Shown in pieces: positions 54,881 to 62,013 of a stretch of 64,000 nt of DNA (the stretch's first letter is position 1; the number at the start of each line of letters is the position of its first letter). Source of the DNA: Variovorax sp. PMC12 (lineage in GTDB: Bacteria; Pseudomonadota; Gammaproteobacteria; Burkholderiales; Burkholderiaceae_C); the NCBI RefSeq assembly GCF_003019815.1, contig NZ_CP027773.1:1561001-1625000 (forward strand). The letters run 5' to 3'. The notes beneath the pieces were generated by a model. That model searched no databases. It saw only the letters and a program-made list of their open reading frames with translations, and was not told where the DNA came from. The translations under genes were made by a program, and so were the position numbers.

Positions 54881-55417
54881 TCAGAGCCAGCCAGTCGAAG
54901 TGAGGCCGGGCAGGTTGATGGCCAGGAATTGCGTGAAGGTCCAGAACACCGGCGCCGAGATGAGCACGCCGGCCAGCAGGTCGGTCGCCCAGGTGCGCGG
55001 CGAATTCACGCCGCCCTGCCCGCTCGCGCGGCGCAGGCCCTGCACCGCCAGCACGTAGCACAGCGTGCAGCTGATGATGAAGCCGAGCGTGGTGATGAGC
55101 GCGGCGTTGAGCAGCAGCCCTGCCGACACCCAGATGAAGCCCGGCCAGTAGGCGTGCTCGGCACCCGAGGGCGCGTCGAGTTCGCGGAAGCCGCCGGTGC
55201 GCGCCTCCCACACGATCCAGGCGCCGCACAGCACCAGCACCACCGACACCAGCCAGGGCAGGAAGTTGGGGCCGACGCCGCCGTAGCCGGCTTCGGAGGA
55301 AATGCCGATCGCGCCGAACGCCAGCGCGAGGCCGGTCAGCAGCACGCCGGCGCCGACCAGGGTTTGCGGCCACGTGGCCGCGGATTGCGGCGGGGCCGAG
55401 GAGTCTGGAGTTGTCAT
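54881..55417 (-). CDS. tctB: Tripartite tricarboxylate transporter small membrane subunit
   Basis: 178 aa with four hydrophobic segments (LVGAGVLLTGLALAFGAIGI; LNAALITTLGFIISCTLCYV) and the usual YGGVGPNFLPWLVSVVLVLC region of TctB. It follows tctC after a gap that contains a dispersed repeat. Confidence 0.9.
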   Translation of the reverse strand: MTTPDSSAPPQSAATWPQTLVGAGVLLTGLALAFGAIGISSEAGYGGVGPNFLPWLVSVVLVLCGAWIVWEARTGGFRELDAPSGAEHAYWPGFIWVSAGLLLNAALITTLGFIISCTLCYVLAVQGLRRASGQGGVNSPRTWATDLLAGVLISAPVFWTFTQFLAINLPGLTSTGWL

Positions 55418-55455
55418 TTTTTGCTCCCGAATCGGGCGAAAGAAAAGCCCCCTTC

Positions 55456-55548
55456 AGGAACACCGAGGAACCGGCTCAGCCGGGCCTCAGGTGTTGCCCC
55501 CGGTAGGGGGTAGGCGAAGCGACACGAAGTGCGCGCAGCCTGGGGGCG
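55456..55548 (-). repeat. Dispersed intergenic repeat, copy B
   Basis: Inverted copy of the element at 29434-29528: on the minus strand it reads CGCCCCCAGGCTGCGCGCAC and ends at CTCGGTGTTCCTG, with CCCCCTACCGGGGG in the middle. Differences are a few substitutions and one- or two-base gaps. It lies between tctC and tctB, as copy A lies between hpnD and hpnE. Confidence 0.8.
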
Positions 55549-55556
55549 AGCCGATG

Positions 55557-56516
55557 TCAGACCATGCCGGACTTGGTCATGATCGCGCGCAGGCTCGCGA
55601 AGTCGTCGTCGACGAACTTCGTGAAGGCTTCGCCCGACAGCACGGCGGGCGTCCAGTCGTTCTTCTTGAGCGATTCGGCCCAGGACGCGCTCTTCATGGC
55701 GGCCAGCACCATGTCGGTCAGCGCCTTGCGCTGGTCGGCGGAGATGCCGGGCGCGCCGTACACGCCGCGCCAGTTGCCGATTTCCACGTCGATGCCCTGT
55801 TCCTTCAGCGTGGGCACGTCGATGCCCGGCAGGCGCTGGGCCGAGGTGACGGCAATGGCCTTCATCTTGCCGGCCGCGATGTATTCGGCGAACTCGCTGT
55901 AGCCGCTGCCGCCGATGGTGACGTTGCCGCCCAGCACGGCGGCGGTGGCCTCGCCGCCTCCGCGGAAGGCCACGTAGTTGATCTTCGAGGGGTCGGCACC
56001 GACCTTCTGCGCGATCATGGCCGCGGCGATGTGCTCGGTGGAGCCGCGCGAACCACCGCCCCACTTGACGCTGCCCGGGTCCTTCTTGAGCTGCTCGACC
56101 ACGTCCTTCATGGTCTTGAACGGCGAGTTCGACGGCAGCACGAACACGTTGTATTCGGTGGTCAGGCGCGCGATGGGCGTGGCCTGCGACAGGTTGACCG
56201 GCGGCTTGCCGGTGATGATGCCGCCCAGCATGACCGAGCCCATGACCATCAGCGCGTTGGCGTCGCCCTTGGAACCGTTCACGAACTGGGCCAGGCCCAG
56301 CGCGCCGGCGGCACCGCCCTTGTTGTCATAGGTGACGGTGTCGGCCACCTTGGCGTCGGTCAGCGCCTTGCCCAGGGCGCGGCCGGTGGTGTCCCAGCCG
56401 CCGCCGGGGTTGGCCGGGATCATCATCTTGACGTTGGCCGCGGCCCGGGCGGACAGTGGCAGGGCACCGGCGGCGGCCAGCGCGGCCAATGACTTCAGAA
56501 AGGTGTCGCGACGCAT
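55557..56516 (-). CDS. tctC: TctC/Bug-family periplasmic binding protein
   Basis: 319 aa from ATG 56516 (CAGGAGAC upstream). A signal peptide (LKSLAALAAAGALPLSARA) precedes the Bug fold with VKMMIPANPGGGWDTTGRAL and YDNKGGAAGALGLAQF. Bug proteins bind carboxylates and are very numerous in Burkholderiales. It is first of tctCBA and divergent from tctDE, so the system is probably induced by its ligand through that pair. Confidence 0.94.
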   Translation of the reverse strand: MRRDTFLKSLAALAAAGALPLSARAAANVKMMIPANPGGGWDTTGRALGKALTDAKVADTVTYDNKGGAAGALGLAQFVNGSKGDANALMVMGSVMLGGIITGKPPVNLSQATPIARLTTEYNVFVLPSNSPFKTMKDVVEQLKKDPGSVKWGGGSRGSTEHIAAAMIAQKVGADPSKINYVAFRGGGEATAAVLGGNVTIGGSGYSEFAEYIAAGKMKAIAVTSAQRLPGIDVPTLKEQGIDVEIGNWRGVYGAPGISADQRKALTDMVLAAMKSASWAESLKKNDWTPAVLSGEAFTKFVDDDFASLRAIMTKSGMV

Positions 56517-56647
56517 TGTTGTCTCCTGGTGCTGAAAGTAACTTGAAAGGAAGCTGACTTGAAGCTGAGTATCATGCGCCGCCCCGCTGTCAGTTGGCTG
56601 TCCGACAAACTGGGGAAAACACCGAATTCCCACCAATCCGTGCCCGT

Positions 56648-57328
56648 ATGAAGCTGCTGCTGGTCGAAGACGACCCCTCGATGCAAATCACCCTGCAGCG
56701 CACCCTCGGGCGCCAGCGGATCGACGTGCGCGTCTGCGGCGACGGCGCCGAGGCCGTCGCCATGTGGCGCGCCCTGGAGCCCGACGTGGTGGCGCTCGAC
56801 CTGAGCCTGCCCAACCTCGACGGCCTGCAGGTGCTGGCCCAGGCCCGGGCCGAGGGGCTGCGCACGCCGGTCCTGCTGCTGACGGCGCGCGGCACCGTCG
56901 GCGACCGCATCATGGGCCTGAATGCCGGCGCGGACGACTACCTGCCCAAGCCCTTCGACCTCGACGAACTGGAAGCGCGCATCCGTGCGCTGCGCCGCCG
57001 CAGCCATGGCGTGATGACCGACATGGGGCTGAACCCCCAGCAGATCGGCGGGCTGCGCTTCGAGCCCGCGAACGGCGCCATCTACAACCGCGCGGATCTG
57101 CTCGAACTGACCCCGCGCGAACTGGCGCTGCTGAAGGCGCTGATGATGAAACCGGGCCACGCCGTCACCAAGGAGCGCCTGTTCGAGCTGGTGTTCCCCG
57201 GCGAGACCGAGGTGCAGTACGAGGCCATCGAGGTGGTGGTCTACCGCCTGCGCAAGAAGCTGGTGGGCACCGGCGCCGTGCTCATGACGATGCGCGGGCT
57301 GGGCTACCTCTTGCGACCGGAAGCATGA
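56648..57328 (+). CDS. tctD: OmpR-family response regulator of the Tct system
   Basis: 226 aa from ATG 56648. The receiver domain has the acidic pair ED (residues 7-8), phospho-acceptor Asp51 (VALDLSLPN) and Lys in LPKPFD. The C-terminal winged helix shows ELTPRELALLKALMMKPGHA and RGLGYLLRP. It is divergent from tctC with 131 bases between, and overlaps the kinase gene by four bases. Confidence 0.93.
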   Translation: MKLLLVEDDPSMQITLQRTLGRQRIDVRVCGDGAEAVAMWRALEPDVVALDLSLPNLDGLQVLAQARAEGLRTPVLLLTARGTVGDRIMGLNAGADDYLPKPFDLDELEARIRALRRRSHGVMTDMGLNPQQIGGLRFEPANGAIYNRADLLELTPRELALLKALMMKPGHAVTKERLFELVFPGETEVQYEAIEVVVYRLRKKLVGTGAVLMTMRGLGYLLRPEA

Positions 57329-58755
57329 GGCACATTTCCTCGCTTCGCGCGCGGCTGCTGCTCGGCATCCTCGCGCCGATCGCCGTGTTCATCGTGATCA
57401 ACAGCGTGAGCCTGTACCGCCAGAGCCTGGCTGCCGCCACCACCGCCTACGACCGCACGCTGCTGGCGTCCGCCAAGACCATCGGCGAGCAGCTCGACGT
57501 GGAAGGCTACGACCAGATGGCGCGGCTGCGCGCGATCGTGCCCTACTCCGCGCTCGAGGCCTTCGAGGCCGACAACCGCAGCCGGCTCTTCTACCGCGTG
57601 TCGGCGCTCGACGGCGAGATGATCTCGGGCTTTGCCGAGCTGCCGTTCTGGCGCGGGCGCATTCCGGACCGCAGCGCCTACGCGGCGCTGGTCGATTTCT
57701 ACGACGCCCAGTTCCGCAACCAGCCGGTGCGCGTGGCGGTGCTGCTGCAGCCGGTGGCCAGCGCGCGTGGCCGCGGCATGGCGGTGGTTCAGGTGGCCGA
57801 GACGCTGGAGATCCGCGAGACGCTGGCGCGCAAGCTGCTGGTCGACACGCTGTGGCGGCAGTTCCTGCTGATGGGCGTGATCGCGCTGGCGACGCTGTTC
57901 GTGGTGCAACGCGCCACGCGCCCGGTGCGCGAGCTGGGCGAAGCCATCGAGAAACGCGCGGCCGACGACCTCTCGCCCATCGACGCGCCCGACGCCCCGC
58001 GCGAACTGCGCCCGCTGATCGACGCCACCACCGAAGTCATGGGCCGCCTGCAGCGGCTGCTGGACCATCAGAAGCGCTTCGTGCGCGACAGCGCGCACCA
58101 GTTGCGCACGCCGCTGGCGGTGCTCAAGGCGCAGGTGCAATCGGCGCGGCGCGGCGACGTGGCACCGGAGCAGGCGCTCGGTGAAATCAGCCAGACCGTG
58201 GAGCGCGCCACCACGCTGGCCAACCAGATGCTGTCGCTCGCCAAGGTCGAGCAATTGCGCCAGCAGCCGGAATCGGTGGCGCTCGACCTGGGCGCCATCG
58301 TGCGGCAGATCGCGCTCGACCTGTCGCCGCTGGTGGCCGACAAGGCACTCGACTTCGAGCTGGCCATCGACGCGCCGGTGGTGGTGCGGGCCCACCAGTG
58401 GATGCTGCAGGAGCTCACGCGCAACCTGCTGCACAACGCCATCAAGCTGAGCCCGGCTGGCGCGGCGCTGCTGGTCTCGGTGCGTGCGCAGGCCGACGAG
58501 GCCGTGCTCACCGTGCGCGACGAAGGCCCGGGCATCTCGCCGGAGCTGCGCCAGCGGCTGTTCGCTCCGTTTTCGGCGGGCAGCGCGTCGAGCGGCTCGG
58601 GGCTGGGGCTGGCGATCTGCCGCGAGATCGTGCTGGCGCTGGACGGTCGCATCGCGCTCGACAACCGTGTCGCGCCCGCCACGTCGGACGGCGCCGCACG
58701 CGTGGTCGGGCTGGATGCGGTCGTGCACCTGCCGCTGTGGCGGCACAATTCCTGA
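57325..58755 (+). CDS. tctE: Sensor histidine kinase of the Tct system
   Basis: 476 aa. Two membrane segments (about residues 12-29 and 178-194) flank a periplasmic TctE-type sensor domain. A HAMP-like stretch leads to the dimerisation domain with phospho-His258 (FVRDSAHQLRTPLAVLK) and an ATPase domain with N box LTRNLLHNAIKLSP, G boxes DEGPGIS and GSGLGLAI. It should detect external tri- or dicarboxylates and phosphorylate TctD. Confidence 0.93.
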   Translation: MRHISSLRARLLLGILAPIAVFIVINSVSLYRQSLAAATTAYDRTLLASAKTIGEQLDVEGYDQMARLRAIVPYSALEAFEADNRSRLFYRVSALDGEMISGFAELPFWRGRIPDRSAYAALVDFYDAQFRNQPVRVAVLLQPVASARGRGMAVVQVAETLEIRETLARKLLVDTLWRQFLLMGVIALATLFVVQRATRPVRELGEAIEKRAADDLSPIDAPDAPRELRPLIDATTEVMGRLQRLLDHQKRFVRDSAHQLRTPLAVLKAQVQSARRGDVAPEQALGEISQTVERATTLANQMLSLAKVEQLRQQPESVALDLGAIVRQIALDLSPLVADKALDFELAIDAPVVVRAHQWMLQELTRNLLHNAIKLSPAGAALLVSVRAQADEAVLTVRDEGPGISPELRQRLFAPFSAGSASSGSGLGLAICREIVLALDGRIALDNRVAPATSDGAARVVGLDAVVHLPLWRHNS

Positions 58756-58773
58756 TATTCACTCCTGATATCC

Positions 58774-59208
58774 ATGGAACGTCTGCGCATCGACAAATGG
58801 CTCTGGGCCGCACGCTTCTTCAAGACGCGCTCGCTGGCCGCGGAGGAAATCGGCAAGAACCGCGTGCAGGTGAACGGCGACGTCGCCAAGGCCTCGCGCG
58901 AGGTGAAGGCCGGTGACACGGTCGCCATGCGGCTGGGCACGCTCACGCGAACGGTCACGGTGCGCGGCCTCAGCGGGCAGCGCGGGCCGGCGCCGGTGGC
59001 GCAGCAGCTCTACGAGGAAACGCCCGAGAGCATCGCCGCCCAGGCCGCCTTCCGAGAACTGCGCCGCATGGGCAGCGAGCCGGCCCTGGCCATCGAACAG
59101 GGCCGGCCCACCAAGCGCGACCGGCGCGAACTCGACGGCGCGGTGCGGCACGCCGAATGGGACAGCCGCTGGAGCGCATCGATCGACGCGGACGACACGG
59201 AACGCTGA
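58774..59208 (+). CDS. hslR: Hsp15-like S4-domain RNA-binding protein
   Basis: 144 aa. The S4 domain (RLRIDKWLWAARFFKTRSLA, then KNRVQVNGDVAKASREVKAG) fills the first 60 residues, followed by a basic tail (KRDRRELDGAVRH). Hsp15 binds stalled 50S subunits carrying nascent peptide-tRNA after heat stress. It starts 18 bases after tctE. Confidence 0.9.
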   Translation: MERLRIDKWLWAARFFKTRSLAAEEIGKNRVQVNGDVAKASREVKAGDTVAMRLGTLTRTVTVRGLSGQRGPAPVAQQLYEETPESIAAQAAFRELRRMGSEPALAIEQGRPTKRDRRELDGAVRHAEWDSRWSASIDADDTER

Positions 59209-59251
59209 TCGCTTACGCTGTGGGCTTTCTTTCTTCGAGGAGTCCCGTTGC

Positions 59252-60058
59252 ATGGCCAGCTTCAAGAAATACCGCGTCGGCGACAAGTTCAAGCTATCGC
59301 ACATCGACCCCGACGACACGCCCTTCTGCGAAGGTGACGAAGCCTCGCAGCGCGCGGAAGTCGACGCGCTCGCCGTCGAGCTCGACGAACTGCAGGACCT
59401 GCTGCACGCCGAGGGCCGGCGCAAGCTGCTGGTGGTGCTGCAGGGCATGGACACCAGCGGCAAGGACGGCACGGTGCGCTGGGTGTTCTCGCGGACCTCG
59501 CCGCTGGGCGTGCGCGTGACGGCCTTCAAGGCGCCCAACGACGAGGAGCGCGCGCACGACTACCTCTGGCGCTGCCATGCAGCAGTGCCGCGCACCGGCG
59601 AGATCATGGTGTGGAACCGCAGCCACTACGAAGACGTGCTCGTTCCGGTGGTCGAAGGCTGGATCGACAAGGCGGAAGCCAAGCGCCGCTACGCGCAGAT
59701 CAACGACTTCGAGCGGCTGCTCACGGAGACCGGCACGGTCGTCATCAAGTGCATGCTGCACATCGACAAGGACGAGCAGCGCGAGCGCCTGCAGGCGCGC
59801 ATCGACACGCCCGGCAAGCAATGGAAGTTCAGCATGGACGACCTGCGGGTGCGCACCAAGTGGAACGCCTACCAGCAGGCCTACCAGAGCGCCCTGGGCG
59901 CCACCTCGACCGAGCATGCCCCCTGGCACGTGATACCCGCCAACAGCAAGCGCCACCGCAACGTGATGGTCGCCCAACTGCTGGTGAAGACGATGCGGCA
60001 GATGAAGCTCAAGCCGCCGCCGCCGGACCCGGCGCTCAAGGGCATGATCATCAAATAA
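59252..60058 (+). CDS. ppk2: Polyphosphate:nucleotide phosphotransferase, PPK2 family
   Basis: 268 aa. Walker A LQGMDTSGKDGTVRWV and Walker B-type VWNRSHYEDVLVP, with the lid residues KRRYAQINDFERLL, place it in PPK2. Single-domain enzymes with this look phosphorylate AMP and/or ADP from polyphosphate (class I or III). It probably balances nucleotide energy charge from polyphosphate stores in the cytoplasm. Confidence 0.93.
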   Translation: MASFKKYRVGDKFKLSHIDPDDTPFCEGDEASQRAEVDALAVELDELQDLLHAEGRRKLLVVLQGMDTSGKDGTVRWVFSRTSPLGVRVTAFKAPNDEERAHDYLWRCHAAVPRTGEIMVWNRSHYEDVLVPVVEGWIDKAEAKRRYAQINDFERLLTETGTVVIKCMLHIDKDEQRERLQARIDTPGKQWKFSMDDLRVRTKWNAYQQAYQSALGATSTEHAPWHVIPANSKRHRNVMVAQLLVKTMRQMKLKPPPPDPALKGMIIK

Positions 60059-60181
60059 GGCGTGCGGCCCTTCCTTGGTGTCCCGCTTGTAAAGTGCGAC
60101 TTCGCCTACGGAGCCGCGCCGAGCGGCCCACTAAGCTGGGCCGCGTACCAATTCAGGTGCAACCCAAAGAAGGACTCCAAC

Positions 60182-60364
60182 ATGAAAAAAATACTCTTCG
60201 CACTTGCAGCCTGCATGCTTGCCTCCACCGCCGCCATGGCCCAGCCCATGCCGCCGCGCCACGGGCCTGGCTATGACCGGCCGCATCACCGTCCGCACAA
60301 GGTCTGGGTGCCTGCGCACCGCGAGCATGGCCGCTTCGTGCGCGGCCACTACGTCTGGCGCTGA
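60182..60364 (+). CDS. Small secreted His-rich protein
   Basis: 60 aa: a signal peptide (ILFALAACMLASTAAMAQ) and a 40-residue mature part rich in His, Arg, Pro and Trp/Tyr (GPGYDRPHHRPHKVWVPAHR, then GHYVWR). The repeated W/V-P-A/G-H pattern occurs in many small periplasmic proteins of Burkholderiales. Metal binding is conceivable. A strong ribosome-binding site (AAGGA) precedes it. A GCGGCCCA/TGGGCCGC hairpin lies about 40 bases before the start. Confidence 0.75.
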   Translation: MKKILFALAACMLASTAAMAQPMPPRHGPGYDRPHHRPHKVWVPAHREHGRFVRGHYVWR

Positions 60365-60383
60365 GCGCCGCTGACCCGATGGC

Positions 60384-61055
60384 TCAGGAGCGGCGAATGA
60401 GCGCCTGGGCCAGCACGCGGCACTTGCCGAACTCGCATCGCACCGCCCAGGTGGCACCGTTGTCGCACGGCACGTTGTAGGTTTCATAGCCCGGGCCCTT
60501 GGCAGTGAGTTCGGCGCGCGGCTGCAGGTTGCAGCGCCCGGCCTTGGCCAGCTTCTCGACGTTGTAGGTGTCGACACCGGTACGGCGCGGCTTGTAGACG
60601 ATGGCCGGGTCGAAGGTGTTGCCGTAGAAAGAGTCGCGTACGTTGGGATCGAGATTGCGATAGCCGCGCTTGGCCATGCAGTGCACGATCGCGATCTGCT
60701 GGTGCTCGGCGATCAGCGTGGCCGAGGGCTGCCCCGCGTAGTCGACGGCCGAGGTGCCGATGCCGGCCACCGCGAAGCCTGTCGCCATGCCCTGGCTGTA
60801 CCAGGTGACCAGCCCCACACCCACGGCGGCCCACATCAGATCGGTGTTGGCGTCGCTGCGCGCGATGATGCGCGTGGCTGCCTCGCGACAGGCGCTGACG
60901 TCGCTCGCGTAGCGCGCCTTGTCCACGCCTTCCATGGCGACCATCGGCACATAAGAGAGACCGGTCCCCGTTCCGGGTTCGGTCGGCGTCATCGGCTGGC
61001 TGGCACAACCAGCCAGTGCGACAGCGGCGGCCGCAATGCTCAGCAGGAACTTCAT
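60384..61055 (-). CDS. Lipoprotein of unknown function
   Basis: 223 aa with a lipobox (AAAAVALAGCAS). A Gly/Ala-rich hydrophobic stretch (MWAAVGVGLVTWYSQGMATG) follows the Cys-containing CREAATRIIARSD segment, and the C-terminal part contains several Cys (GRCNLQPRA; VPCDNGATWAVRCEFGKCRV) that may form disulphides. No domain is recognised. It is anchored to the inner or outer membrane on the periplasmic side. Confidence 0.78.
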   Translation of the reverse strand: MKFLLSIAAAAVALAGCASQPMTPTEPGTGTGLSYVPMVAMEGVDKARYASDVSACREAATRIIARSDANTDLMWAAVGVGLVTWYSQGMATGFAVAGIGTSAVDYAGQPSATLIAEHQQIAIVHCMAKRGYRNLDPNVRDSFYGNTFDPAIVYKPRRTGVDTYNVEKLAKAGRCNLQPRAELTAKGPGYETYNVPCDNGATWAVRCEFGKCRVLAQALIRRS

Positions 61056-61187
61056 GGGAATCCCTCGTCTTCTAACGATTGTTCGCAGGATTTAACCATA
61101 CATATAGTTACTCCTGAATCGCCTTGTCGCGAATGAACGACGCCCGGCATTTGCGACGATGCAGCGATTCCTCCAGCCGGCAGACCC

Positions 61188-61628
61188 ATGAAGTTCGAGA
61201 CATTCGCCAAGTACCTTTTCGCGCTCATCGGCGTCGCCCTGCTCGGGCTGTGCGGCTACCTGGCCTTCGGCAAGCTGAGCTTCATTGCCTCCGCCGACCG
61301 CGTCCAGGGCCAGGTGGTGGAACTCCAGCACGTGCGCAGCAGCAACAAGAACAATACCGACGGCACCTGGCGGCCGCTGGTGCGTTTCAGGGCACCGTCG
61401 GGCGCGCTGATCGACTTCACCACCTCGAGCAGTAGCGGAACGCCGCGCTACGAGGCCGGCGAGAGCGTGCAGGTCTATGCCCAGCCCTCGAACCCGGCCA
61501 ACGTGATGCTCGACGACGCATTCGAACTGTGGGGCGGACCGGCCATGGCAGGCATCATCGGGGGAGTCTTTCTGCTGTTCGCGGAAATCCTGCGGCGCAT
61601 CCAGCGCGACCAGGAACCGGGAACCTGA
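61188..61628 (+). CDS. DUF3592-family membrane protein
   Basis: 146 aa. An N-terminal membrane helix (LFALIGVALLGLCGYLAF), a central beta domain (ADRVQGQVVELQHVRSSN; YEAGESVQVYAQPSNPANVM) and a second helix (AMAGIIGGVFLLFAEIL) give the DUF3592 layout. Function unknown. It is divergent from the lipoprotein gene. Confidence 0.85.
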   Translation: MKFETFAKYLFALIGVALLGLCGYLAFGKLSFIASADRVQGQVVELQHVRSSNKNNTDGTWRPLVRFRAPSGALIDFTTSSSSGTPRYEAGESVQVYAQPSNPANVMLDDAFELWGGPAMAGIIGGVFLLFAEILRRIQRDQEPGT

Positions 61629-61657
61629 TCTGTCCATTCCGCCGAGCTTTTCCATCC

Positions 61658-61972
61658 ATGCATCTCCTTCCCGCCTGGCTCATGCTTGCGGCGATCACCG
61701 CCACGGCCCAGACGCCGCCCGCCGACCTGGCCCGCAAGAACGGCTGCCTGTCGTGCCACGGGCTGGTCCACAAGCAGGTGGGCCCGGGTTTCGCACAGAT
61801 TGCCGAGCGCTACCGCAACGATGCCGACGCACCCGCCCGGCTGGCCGGCAAGATCCGCGATGGCAGCGTCGGCACCTGGGGCCGCGTCATCATGCCGCGG
61901 CAGGCCCACGTGACGGAAAACGATGCACGGGCGCTGGCCCAATGGGTGCTGTCCCAGCCTGCGCCTCGCTGA
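61658..61972 (+). CDS. Small class I cytochrome c
   Basis: 104 aa. A signal peptide (LLPAWLMLAAITATAQ) and one haem-binding motif CLSCH (residues about 30-34); the distal Met ligand is probably in RVIMPRQ. Size and layout are those of cytochrome c551/c552-type periplasmic electron carriers. There is no oxidase or dehydrogenase gene adjacent. Confidence 0.92.
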   Translation: MHLLPAWLMLAAITATAQTPPADLARKNGCLSCHGLVHKQVGPGFAQIAERYRNDADAPARLAGKIRDGSVGTWGRVIMPRQAHVTENDARALAQWVLSQPAPR

Positions 61973-62013
61973 AACCGCCGGGCCTTTCTCAAGATTGGTA
62001 ACAAAGAGCGAGA